DNA from: SAR86 cluster bacterium
Lineage (GTDB): Bacteria; Pseudomonadota; Gammaproteobacteria; Magnimaribacterales; TMED112
NCBI GenBank assembly: GCA_023703535.1
Contig: CP097967.1
Span: 922,156 to 986,155 of the forward strand
DNA: 64,000 bases
Reading direction: 5' to 3'
Under the pieces are notes generated by a model that made no database searches, was not told where the DNA came from, and was given only the letters and a program-made list of their open reading frames with translations. Every line of letters begins with the position of its first letter. The first letter of the stretch is position 1. Made by a program: the position numbers and the translations under genes. Shown here in pieces: positions 28,123-36,615 of this stretch.

Positions 28123-30159
28123 CTATTTCAAATTCTCTCTCTTCCATTCAATGATTCCATCAAGTTCTTCATGCATTTCATATAAAACTTTACCTATCTC
28201 TGAATATCTTGATTCAATTTGAATATACAAAATTTTCATTGGTCTTGTTAAGGGAATCATAAGCCAATTTATCATTTGTTTTTTTAAAAGTTCATTTGAC
28301 TTCGATTTACTAGATAATTCAAAAATATCCCCCAATTCACCAATTACATGGTTATATATTTTTCCCCAGAAATGCTCAAAGTCTAGACATACTACGGACC
28401 AGCCTTCAAGTCCTCTAGATGACATATATTGAACCACTCTTACCTCATCTGCCTCAGGTATATGTTCCTCTCTAATTTCCTTTAAAGTTCCATCCCAGAC
28501 GGGGATTTGTTGTTCCTTGCAATAATCTTTTAAATCTTCATATCTTCCTTTCTGCGATTGAACACAAAAAAGAATATCTGAATTTGAACAGCCTTCTTCG
28601 TAAGCATTATTAAAAATTTCTGAAGTAGTTTTTTTATCTTGCATTAAATTTCCCTCATAAACTATAACTTTTCCTCCAAGAAATTGATCTGAGGGCCGTA
28701 CATCTAAATCTTCAATACCTAACTTATCATTCAGTAGCTCGACAAAAGCATTTAAATTTTCACTCAACCTCATCACTGTTCTTAAAGTATGTCTTGCTAC
28801 AAGGTTTTCTGGAAAATTACCCTTCTTACGAATGCTCCAATCAAAATCTAATTCCTCATAATCTATGTTAAAAAAATCTCTTGTATATTGATTAATGCCA
28901 TAAGAAACAACTATTTTGTTCAGACCAAAAATCAGCTGTATTATTGAGGCCTCCGCTGGCTTTACATCCTGTCCTTCATCCACAAAAACATAATCTACAG
29001 ATAGTAATGAAGCTAACTCATCATCAATTTTATTTTCAAGAATGTCTAACCAAAATTCACTATAACTAACATCTTCAATAGGACTTAAGGGATCTTCAGC
29101 TATTTCGTTATAAATATCCAAAAGATCACTTGCATACTTTTTACGCTCTTCATCAAATCTAAGTTCAAAATCTATAAGATTTGCTATCTTAGTCATTAAT
29201 GCTTGAATTGTTATAATTTCTACTCCTGATCCACCTTTATTTTTATCCATAGCATCAATGAGTATTCTTATATTTCCAGCTAAAGCATGATTATAAGTAA
29301 TGAATAAGCTTTTTTTATTATTCTCAATATATTCCTCATAAGCCCAGCTGAGCATTTGATATGTTTTTCCTGTTCCACCCCTTCCTCGGAGAATAATTTG
29401 TTTCTTCCCGAGATTTTTCATCCAATCTTTTCGGTTTGGAAGTCTAGATGTTAATTTTGTAATCTGGTCAACTTTTTGTTTAGTAAGTTTTGAAACTTCA
29501 ATGGTTTTAAACATATCAGAATCAAGTGCATTTTTTATTGATAACTCTTTGCCTGATTCAAATATTGCTGTTCTGCCATTATTTTTTAATAAAGGTGCTT
29601 TTTGAGTCATTGCTATTTGAATAATATCCTCAAAATTGGAATCTCTCATACAAGCACAAAACTGAGGTTTTATATTTTTTGGAAAATTATTTTCTCTGGC
29701 ACTCATTAAGTAAATAAGCCTTGTTACAAAGGGTGAATCTTTTCCAAAACTACTTTGAAGAGAAAATTTTTGTTTTTCACTTTGTTCTTTTACGTTTTTT
29801 TTATGGCCATTATATTCAACAAAAATATTACCATCGATTATTTTGATATCTTTAGGATCTTGTGGTTTAACCTCAACCGCCATACACAAATTCTTTACTT
29901 GGATTTCTTTAAGAAAGCTGTAATTTGTACCAACATTTTTTATCCAAGTAGGTTTTAAAATTTTAGGTTCTGAAAAATTTAGAATTATAGTGAGATCTAT
30001 ATCTCTAGTCTTTCCAGCTGGTGTTTGTGTAGAGCAATGAAACTGGACATTAGAATTTTTATCATCCTCAAGATCAGGCCATAATTTCAACATCATATTT
30101 TTTATTTGCTCTGCTGCTCTTTTGTCTGTCTTATTCTCTGAATTGAGGATTTTAATCAT
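28123..30159 (-). CDS. NERD-like nuclease domain fused to UvrD/DUF2075-like superfamily 1 helicase
   Basis: In this 678-residue protein, about residues 1-150 hold DIDLTIIL followed by LCMAVEVKPQDP, the D...ExK pattern of the PD-(D/E)xK/NERD nuclease-like fold. Residues ~260-650 are an SF1-like ATPase: Walker A RGRGGTGKTYQM, the ATPase strand KKSLFITYNHALA, Walker B YVFVDEGQDVKPAE, and a late motif VRVVQYMSSRGLEGWSVV. The role may be DNA repair or defence against foreign DNA; nothing proves either. It lies 22 bases behind tRNA-Ile on the same strand, a common place for acquired genes, but no integrase is seen. Confidence 0.7.
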   Translation of the reverse strand: MIKILNSENKTDKRAAEQIKNMMLKLWPDLEDDKNSNVQFHCSTQTPAGKTRDIDLTIILNFSEPKILKPTWIKNVGTNYSFLKEIQVKNLCMAVEVKPQDPKDIKIIDGNIFVEYNGHKKNVKEQSEKQKFSLQSSFGKDSPFVTRLIYLMSARENNFPKNIKPQFCACMRDSNFEDIIQIAMTQKAPLLKNNGRTAIFESGKELSIKNALDSDMFKTIEVSKLTKQKVDQITKLTSRLPNRKDWMKNLGKKQIILRGRGGTGKTYQMLSWAYEEYIENNKKSLFITYNHALAGNIRILIDAMDKNKGGSGVEIITIQALMTKIANLIDFELRFDEERKKYASDLLDIYNEIAEDPLSPIEDVSYSEFWLDILENKIDDELASLLSVDYVFVDEGQDVKPAEASIIQLIFGLNKIVVSYGINQYTRDFFNIDYEELDFDWSIRKKGNFPENLVARHTLRTVMRLSENLNAFVELLNDKLGIEDLDVRPSDQFLGGKVIVYEGNLMQDKKTTSEIFNNAYEEGCSNSDILFCVQSQKGRYEDLKDYCKEQQIPVWDGTLKEIREEHIPEADEVRVVQYMSSRGLEGWSVVCLDFEHFWGKIYNHVIGELGDIFELSSKSKSNELLKKQMINWLMIPLTRPMKILYIQIESRYSEIGKVLYEMHEELDGIIEWKRENLK

Positions 30160-30181
30160 CTTTAGATTTTATCAAAAAAAA

Positions 30182-30258
<77 letters not shown>

Positions 30259-30314
30259 GAAGAGAGACAATTATATGACCTTTGATAGTATAAAAATAGC
30301 TTTATAATTTAAAA

Positions 30315-30554
30315 ATGAAAGAAAAAGTACAAGAATTTTTTTCGAAACAATCAAAAAAAGTTAAGCAAAAAATCAGAGACAAGGCAATTGAAAATGCCAA
30401 AGAAACATCAATTAGGTATGGCAAAAAAGTAGAAGATTTTTCTCATGAAGAATGGAGAAAAATTGTTAAAGAGGAGGAGGAAAAGTTAGTTGAAAGAATG
30501 TGGAAAACAGGAGGTTTGGGTATGGTTCTTATGGGCTTCATGCCTTGGTGGTGA
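30315..30554 (+). CDS. Small charged protein with hydrophobic C-terminus, unknown
   Basis: The 79-residue protein is not recognised. Residues 1-60 are very rich in Lys, Glu and Arg and probably helical (KQSKKVKQKIRDKAIENAKE, VKEEEEKLVERMW). The last 15 residues (GGLGMVLMGFMPWW) are hydrophobic and may touch the membrane. The stop TGA shares its last base with the ATG of the next gene, so the two are coupled. The gene is divergent from tRNA-Ile. Confidence 0.6.
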   Translation: MKEKVQEFFSKQSKKVKQKIRDKAIENAKETSIRYGKKVEDFSHEEWRKIVKEEEEKLVERMWKTGGLGMVLMGFMPWW

Positions 30555-30895
30555 TGTTTAAGGCGATAAGAGATATAGGAATTATGACTTTCATCATAGC
30601 TAATGGACGAATTTTAATTAGAATTCTTCTTGCTATTGTTCTTTTTTTTACTTTTGAATTAATACACTCGAAATGGGCAGCTCCCGAGCTTTTGTTGACA
30701 CCTAAAACACTACGTATAATCACAGCAATCTATACCTTTGCACAGCTTATTTTGGTTTTTTGGATTGTATTTTCTTTAAAAGATTTTGTGTGGGGGCAAA
30801 AAGCTGAAAAAATAGTGGAGGCAAGAAAATCATTTAATAAACTTCCCTCAAAATTAGAAGATATTTCAGATATAGATAAATTTCCCAAACTTTAA
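30554..30895 (+). CDS. Two-helix membrane protein, unknown
   Basis: The 113-residue protein starts at the ATG in TGATG that overlaps the upstream stop; a frame extension to 30500 would lie inside the upstream gene and is unlikely. It has two membrane helices (ILIRILLAIVLFFTFELI and ITAIYTFAQLILVFWIVF) separated by SKWAAPELLLTPKTLR, and a charged cytoplasmic-looking tail. No family is recognised. It lies 4 bases before the hydrolase-membrane gene. Confidence 0.6.
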   Translation: MFKAIRDIGIMTFIIANGRILIRILLAIVLFFTFELIHSKWAAPELLLTPKTLRIITAIYTFAQLILVFWIVFSLKDFVWGQKAEKIVEARKSFNKLPSKLEDISDIDKFPKL

Positions 30896-30899
30896 AATC

Positions 30900-32723
30900 A
30901 TGAGTCTAAGAACAGGATTTACAATTCTTCTTGTATGCTCCTTTCTTGCATCACTTATACAGTTTAACTTTGGCAAAACAGAAATAACGCTAGAAAAACT
31001 TGATACAGGGGATGGCCAGTATATTTATTATGATTTATATAAACCTAAGATTGCCTCAGAAACAAATAGGGTTCCTTTTATAGCAATTATTCCTGGCTTT
31101 CAGAGATCAAAAGAGGCGCTTTCTAATATTGCTATAGAGCTTTCACGAAGAGGTTATGTTGTGGGTTTAATAGATCCATATGCGCAAGGACTATCAAGCT
31201 CCTCAAGAAGCAGGATTGCAGCAACAACACAAGGCTATGGTATGTTCGCTTTAATAGAATATGTTAATGAAAGCTCTGACTTTAATTTCATTAATAAAGA
31301 ACTTTTAGGCTCAACTGGACACTCTATGGGAGGGAATGCAGCAATTAGAGGTGCAAATTATTTTGGAAAGAAAGCAGACGAACAAAATAAGAAGAGTCTT
31401 CTGCATTCTGTTTACGTTTCCGGCTATGTTTTAACACTTCGAGATGATGTCCTAAAAGATGTTAGATCTAATGTTGGGGTAAGTTACGCATTGTACGATG
31501 AGGGCTCATTTAGGAATGATTTAAAAAATTGGGATGCGGCAAATATGAAAATCGCTCCAGAATCTTTACGTACAGTTAACAGCGGTTTAAAGAAAGAAGA
31601 GCATATTTCTGAAGTTGAATTAGGGAAATATTATGGTGACTTGGAGTCAAATACACTCAGAGTAATTTTTAATGAAGAATTACTTCATCCATTTCAACCC
31701 TACAATGCAGAAGCAACTGCTAACCAATTAGCCTATTTTGAAACTGTATTTGGTGCTCCAATAAAACTTGATACCTATGATCAAATCTGGCAATGGAAAG
31801 AGTTCTTTACTTTATTAAATATGATCATCTCCTTTTGGCTTTTAATTCCCTTAACAAGAACACTACTGAAAATTAATTTCTTTAAGACACTTGTTAAACC
31901 TATACCTGAAGCTTTGCCAGTTCAAAATAGAGTAGGAAAAACTATATTTTGGTCAGTCTTTTTTGTAAGTGCTGGAATAGCATGTGTTACTTTTATTCCT
32001 CTTGTTGAGGTTGCAAAAACACTTTTTCCGGAAGCTGCCACAAGACAACTTACTTGGTTTTTTCCACAAAGAATGAATAACTCAGTTATGCTCTGGGCAC
32101 TTTTGAATGGCTCAATTGGAATATTGCTTTTCTTAGTTACGTATTATTTTTTTGGAAAGAAACACGGAGTAAAAATTAATTCTTGGGGCTTAGAGCTCTC
32201 TTTCAAGGACATATACAAAACCATCTTACTGGGCTTAATAATTTTTATTGTGTATTTCTCTTTACTCTTTTTAATTTACTTCTTATTTCACATTGATTAT
32301 AGATTTTGGTTTATGGGTGTAAGGATTTTTCAACCTGAAATGCTTTTAGTCTTAGCAATGTACTTCCCTTTCTTTTTTGTCTTTTTCTTTTCAAATTCTT
32401 TAAGAGTAAATGGTGGTATGAGATTTAAAAATCAGCCCGAATGGCTATCAAGGTTAATTGCAGGATTTGCTAATTCTGCCGGATTAATTTTAATAATAGT
32501 CATTCAATATATTACTTATGGTTTTACAGGCGAAGTTTTTTGGACTACAAATTGGCTAAGTGTAAATTTATTATTTGGTATTGTTCCGATAATGTTTATT
32601 TTGCCTTATTTCAATAGGATCTTTTTTTACATGACTGGTAGATCTTTGCTTGGCCCTATAGTGACATGTCTAATTTTTATAATGATTCTCTCAACAAATA
32701 CTGTAGTGTATTTACCAATTTAA
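30900..32723 (+). CDS. Membrane-integrated alpha/beta hydrolase, function unknown
   Basis: In this 607-residue protein, one N-terminal helix (TGFTILLVCSFLASLIQF) precedes an alpha/beta-hydrolase domain (about residues 30-290): the oxyanion-side VPFIAIIPGFQRSKEAL, RGYVVGLIDPYAQGLS, and the nucleophile elbow STGHSMGGNAAIRGA with Ser in GHSMGG. The C-terminal half (about residues 300-607) has roughly eight hydrophobic helices. A hydrolase fused to such a membrane module is unusual. It probably works on a lipid or secreted ester. The two small upstream genes are likely partners. Confidence 0.7.
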   Translation: MSLRTGFTILLVCSFLASLIQFNFGKTEITLEKLDTGDGQYIYYDLYKPKIASETNRVPFIAIIPGFQRSKEALSNIAIELSRRGYVVGLIDPYAQGLSSSSRSRIAATTQGYGMFALIEYVNESSDFNFINKELLGSTGHSMGGNAAIRGANYFGKKADEQNKKSLLHSVYVSGYVLTLRDDVLKDVRSNVGVSYALYDEGSFRNDLKNWDAANMKIAPESLRTVNSGLKKEEHISEVELGKYYGDLESNTLRVIFNEELLHPFQPYNAEATANQLAYFETVFGAPIKLDTYDQIWQWKEFFTLLNMIISFWLLIPLTRTLLKINFFKTLVKPIPEALPVQNRVGKTIFWSVFFVSAGIACVTFIPLVEVAKTLFPEAATRQLTWFFPQRMNNSVMLWALLNGSIGILLFLVTYYFFGKKHGVKINSWGLELSFKDIYKTILLGLIIFIVYFSLLFLIYFLFHIDYRFWFMGVRIFQPEMLLVLAMYFPFFFVFFFSNSLRVNGGMRFKNQPEWLSRLIAGFANSAGLILIIVIQYITYGFTGEVFWTTNWLSVNLLFGIVPIMFILPYFNRIFFYMTGRSLLGPIVTCLIFIMILSTNTVVYLPI

Positions 32724-32761
32724 GGGCTTTAATTATTATTTTTTAATAATATCTAATTGTT

Positions 32762-33025
32762 ATGAAAAAATTAATTTTAATTACTGCATCTCTATTTTCT
32801 TTATGCATTGCATCAGATGATTTAAATGAAAAAAAAATAAGTGATATTACCGTCGAACAGCTTACAGACATTGTGAGACAAATTGTTCAGGAAACAATTG
32901 AGAAATGTGTTGTGACTGGAGATATGGAAGGAAGAGCTAAATTTAATTTAGCTGTTGAGGGTGAAGTTGTTGCACAAATGATATGCAAATTTGATGAAGA
33001 AGCTAATCTTGTTGAGGAAAAATAA
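32762..33025 (+). CDS. Small secreted protein, unknown
   Basis: The 87-residue protein has a clear signal peptide (MKKLILITASLFSLCIAS). The mature part is acidic and helical (ISDITVEQLTDIVRQIVQET) with two Cys residues (EKCVVTG and QMICKFDEE) that could form a disulphide. No family is recognised. It converges on the aquaporin gene with a 23-base overlap of the tails. Confidence 0.6.
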   Translation: MKKLILITASLFSLCIASDDLNEKKISDITVEQLTDIVRQIVQETIEKCVVTGDMEGRAKFNLAVEGEVVAQMICKFDEEANLVEEK

Positions 33026-33644
33026 TTTTATAAATTCCTAGTCCAGCTAAGCAACCAACAAATTGCATTAAAACAAACATTGGAAAGTCGTATGGGCTTA
33101 TTCCTGCAAAAGAGTCTGAAAAAATTCTTCCGAAAGTAACTGCTGGATTTGCAAAAGATGTCGAAGAGGTAAACCAATAAGCTGCACCAATAAATGAGGC
33201 AACCATAATTGCAACTTTATCTTTTGGAGAAGCTAATATTACAATCAACAAACCTGCAGTTGCTACAATTTCAGAAAGCCAAATATTTAAACCTGTCCGA
33301 GGCTTCTCTGAGAATTCTATATATTCAAATCCAAACATTACATTGGCTAAAATAGCTCCCAGCATTGCACCTAACGACTGAGCAAATACAAAAAATAGGA
33401 ATGTTAAAAATTTAATTTCTCCCCTAATATGCATTACAAGTGATACAGCAGGGTTAAAGTGCGAGCTATTAACTGAAAAAATTGTTATTAAAAAATATAA
33501 TCCCCAAAAAGTAGCTAGAGAATTTGCTAATAGTGATATTGCATCATTTCCTGATGATAAATTTTCACCCATAATCCCAGAACCAACAACTATACAAACT
33601 AATAGAAGTGTTCCTAAGAATTCAGAAAGTATATTTTTAATCAT
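33003..33644 (-). CDS. Aquaporin-family (MIP) channel, probable arsenite channel
   Basis: The 213-residue MIP protein has six membrane helices and both pore motifs: SSHFNPAVSLVM near residue 62 and FANPAVTFGRIFSDSFAG near residue 165. It follows arsC with an 8-base overlap. Sinorhizobium AqpS, encoded next to arsC, lets arsenite made by ArsC leave the cell; the same pairing here supports that role by analogy. No arsB or acr3 pump gene is in the window. Confidence 0.85.
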   Translation of the reverse strand: MIKNILSEFLGTLLLVCIVVGSGIMGENLSSGNDAISLLANSLATFWGLYFLITIFSVNSSHFNPAVSLVMHIRGEIKFLTFLFFVFAQSLGAMLGAILANVMFGFEYIEFSEKPRTGLNIWLSEIVATAGLLIVILASPKDKVAIMVASFIGAAYWFTSSTSFANPAVTFGRIFSDSFAGISPYDFPMFVLMQFVGCLAGLGIYKIIFPQQD

Positions 33645-34029
33645 CTTTACTAAATTGATCTAAAATATTTCTTAAAATCATATCCCTTACCTCGTCAAAT
33701 TCTTTTTCATTCATATTTTTTGGGTCAGGTATATTCCAGTCTATATTTATTGCACCAGGAAAATATGGGCAGTCATCCCCACAACCCATTGTTATAACAA
33801 AATCAAAATCCTCACCAATAAAATCACCTACAGATTTTGGTTTTAAATTGCTTACTTCTATTCCATATCTTTTAAGAGAAGCAATAGCTTTTGGATTCAC
33901 CTGATCTGCTGGATGTGAACCAGCCGAGAATGCTTGCAGTTGGGTGCGAAATGACATGTCAGTCAAAGCCTGAGCTATTTGACTTCTACAAGCATTCTCG
34001 ATACAGACAAATAAAACTTTATCTTTCAA
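33637..34029 (-). CDS. arsC: Arsenate reductase, thioredoxin-coupled (LMW phosphatase fold)
   Basis: The 130-residue protein carries the P-loop CIENACRSQIAQA with Cys9 and Cys14, FSAGSHPAD, and VITMGCGDDCPYFPGA with the Cys pair used in the disulphide relay, then WNIPDPKNM. These mark the thioredoxin-dependent ArsC family rather than a tyrosine phosphatase. It reduces arsenate to arsenite. It lies 3 bases behind the stop of the TonB receptor gene and is coupled to the aquaporin gene. Confidence 0.9.
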   Translation of the reverse strand: MKDKVLFVCIENACRSQIAQALTDMSFRTQLQAFSAGSHPADQVNPKAIASLKRYGIEVSNLKPKSVGDFIGEDFDFVITMGCGDDCPYFPGAINIDWNIPDPKNMNEKEFDEVRDMILRNILDQFSKDD

Positions 34030-34032
34030 TCT

Positions 34033-36555
34033 TTAATAACTGTATTTAAAACTAATTGAAGCAGACGAAGCAGTTGAATAAGATTCAAAGACTTGATTGC
34101 CCTGAAGTGCCTCATATGGCTCTTCTAGTAGATTTCGAAGCTTTACAGTGACATCTAAATCTCCATTCCATGCTTGAAATGATTTTTTATAAACAATATC
34201 AAGTAATGGGGGTAGATCTTCAAGAACATTTGGAATGACATCCGATCCTAACTCTCTAATTCTCTCCCCTACATCGTTGTATATAATACTAAATCTAGAA
34301 TCATCGGCTGCATAATAACCTAACTGAATATTTAAAATATCCTCTGGTTGACCTACAAGCGGTCTATCATCGTAAGATGACAAAACAACAAACTCTGGAT
34401 TTGTTACAGCATTTGATTCTGTATAAGTGAAATTTATTTTTCCAAAAAAATCATATCCCTGTATTAACTCACCGAATTGTTTTTGATATTCAAATTCAGC
34501 TCCATCGAGTTCAGCTGTACTCGCATTTCTATAACTTACGTAACTAGTTGTAGCTGCAGCCTCTAAAACCTGTTCTATAGGGTTTATAAATTCTTTCTTA
34601 AAATACGAAAGAGTAAGAAATTCATCAAAACCAAAATACCACTCATAACGCAGATCATAATTCGTAATTTCTGAGGATTTTAAACCTAAAAATCCTCTTT
34701 CTAATCTGTCTGTTTCGAAGTTGCTAAATAAAACTGGAGACATTTCCCTAAATTGTGGTCTTGATACTGTCTCACTATAACCGAACCTAAATTGCATATT
34801 GTTTTCAATTTCATAAGTTAATGTTATAGCTGGTAGTAATTTATCTAAATCATCATTAGCAGTAGAAAAGTCTTGCCCTCCAAAAAAACTTTCAGTTATA
34901 ACTTCCATTTCTGAGTTTTCCTGCCTTGCTCCTGCACTCATGCTCAAGTTATCGTTAACCATTGTTTCAAAAGAGAAGTAAAAGGCATCAATTTCTAAAT
35001 TACCTTCATAATTATCAGTATTCAAAGTCTCTTCGAGAAGAATCAATCCTGATCTATCAAGACGGAAGTTCTCAGGAGCCATTATTTTATTAATGGGTTG
35101 TAATCTAAACTCTCGTGAAGCAAATAGGGAGCCGTTTACAAAATCTGGTAAAAATCTGTATCTTTTTACATCAGTAATTCTAGACTTTTCGAGTCGTTTT
35201 AAACCAAACTTAAAATCTATTGTTCTCTCAGTTGTTTCGAAAGGATAAACAAAATCGATAGCAACCTCATCAGCATCATCATCTAACCATGAAAACTGTG
35301 TTGAATTACTGTCTGATCTTCTTGAAAATTCTAAGACACCTCCACAATCTCGAATAAATGCAGCATCACACTCATAGAAATATTCTCTTTCGAAAGGCGA
35401 CCATCTCTTGCCGTCTGCATGGCTCAAGCGCCAATCAATAGCAAGACCAGAACTAAGGTCATGTTTTCCTGAGATAGTATTAGAATTAATTTGCCTCTCT
35501 ACCCATTCAATTTTTGTATTAAAACCGTAAAAGTCAGCTTCAATATTTTTTCCATTACTTTCAGTGAGGCGATCGTCAGTTTTCCTTACTAATAAACTTG
35601 TAAATTGAATATAGTTGAGACCATCTATGTCCCAACCAAAAGTTGTAAGTAAGTTCGAATCCAATTGATTATTAGTTTTTTTAACGTCATACGTATCTCT
35701 GCCTACTAATTCTTCACCAGAACCCCTAGCATAGTTTGTTCTTTTGATATCAGGTATGTATGAATTTGAATTATCATAACCAGCACTGATAACAACACCA
35801 AATCTTCCATAATCATTATCAAATGAATTCCCATATGAAAAATCAAAACCAAAGTTCGGAGACAAACTCTTAATCTGTGGGGCCCATTGACCTCCAAAAT
35901 TTTGACCTGCAGTTACAAGTTCAGCATATGAAGCAGATGCAAGAGAAATAAAATCTCCATTTGCATATATAGGAGAAAGAGAAGAAGGTAGGTTTCTTGA
36001 TCCAGTATCAAAACCCGTCCAGTCGTCATTATATCCTTCCATTGTAGGAGCATCCTTTCCTGTAGCCAATGAGTCATATCCTGTAGAAAAGCCATATTCA
36101 AAAAACTCTTCATCAGGGAGGACTTTTGTTCTCATATCTATAACTCCTCCACCAAATTCTCCAGGATATTGTGGCGAGTAAGTTTTTTGAACCAACACAC
36201 TTTCTAATACAGATGTTGGGAAAATATCGAAAGGCACGACACGTTTTAGAGGTTCAGGACTAGGTAATAAAACTCCATTCAACAAAGCTGAAGAATACCT
36301 TTCACCTAACCCTCTTACAAAAACATACTTTCCTTTAACAAGACTTAAACCAGTAACTCTTTTTAAAGCATCTGATGCTTCACTGTCTCCTGCAATACTA
36401 ATAGCCTCAGCAGTAATGACACTTGAAATTTCGCTTGTATCCCTTTTTTCGTCTGGAATAAAGCTTACGGAAACTTTCACCTCTTCAATTTGCTCCTGGT
36501 TTTCTTGAGCGGAAATCAAAGGTATTAAAAGCAATAATAATAAAACTCTATACAT
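34033..36555 (-). CDS. TonB-dependent outer-membrane receptor paired with a lipoprotein
   Basis: The signal peptide (VLLLLLLIPLISAQ) is followed by a plug domain with EASDALKRVTGLSLVKGKY, VFVRGLGERYSSALLNGV and YPGEFGGGVIDMRTK, then a barrel ending in SISFKYSY. The protein has 840 residues from the ATG at 36553-36555; a GTG three codons earlier is possible. It lies behind the large lipoprotein gene, with a terminator-like hairpin between. The pair looks like a surface lipoprotein/receptor uptake unit; the ligand is unknown. arsC follows after 3 bases, but this may be only packing. Confidence 0.85.
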   Translation of the reverse strand: MYRVLLLLLLIPLISAQENQEQIEEVKVSVSFIPDEKRDTSEISSVITAEAISIAGDSEASDALKRVTGLSLVKGKYVFVRGLGERYSSALLNGVLLPSPEPLKRVVPFDIFPTSVLESVLVQKTYSPQYPGEFGGGVIDMRTKVLPDEEFFEYGFSTGYDSLATGKDAPTMEGYNDDWTGFDTGSRNLPSSLSPIYANGDFISLASASYAELVTAGQNFGGQWAPQIKSLSPNFGFDFSYGNSFDNDYGRFGVVISAGYDNSNSYIPDIKRTNYARGSGEELVGRDTYDVKKTNNQLDSNLLTTFGWDIDGLNYIQFTSLLVRKTDDRLTESNGKNIEADFYGFNTKIEWVERQINSNTISGKHDLSSGLAIDWRLSHADGKRWSPFEREYFYECDAAFIRDCGGVLEFSRRSDSNSTQFSWLDDDADEVAIDFVYPFETTERTIDFKFGLKRLEKSRITDVKRYRFLPDFVNGSLFASREFRLQPINKIMAPENFRLDRSGLILLEETLNTDNYEGNLEIDAFYFSFETMVNDNLSMSAGARQENSEMEVITESFFGGQDFSTANDDLDKLLPAITLTYEIENNMQFRFGYSETVSRPQFREMSPVLFSNFETDRLERGFLGLKSSEITNYDLRYEWYFGFDEFLTLSYFKKEFINPIEQVLEAAATTSYVSYRNASTAELDGAEFEYQKQFGELIQGYDFFGKINFTYTESNAVTNPEFVVLSSYDDRPLVGQPEDILNIQLGYYAADDSRFSIIYNDVGERIRELGSDVIPNVLEDLPPLLDIVYKKSFQAWNGDLDVTVKLRNLLEEPYEALQGNQVFESYSTASSASISFKYSY

Positions 36556-36567
36556 ATTTAGCACCCT

Positions 36568-36597
36568 AAAAAAGCTACCCCAATTACTTGGGGTAGC
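36568..36597 (-). terminator. Rho-independent terminator or attenuator between lipoprotein and receptor genes
   Basis: On the minus strand GCTACCCC, an 8-base loop and GGGGTAGC form a perfect 8-bp G+C-rich stem followed at once by six T. It stands 19 bases behind the lipoprotein stop and 13 before the receptor ATG. Partial read-through would give more lipoprotein than receptor. Confidence 0.8.
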
Positions 36598-36615
36598 AAA
36601 ATAAATTAATTAAAA

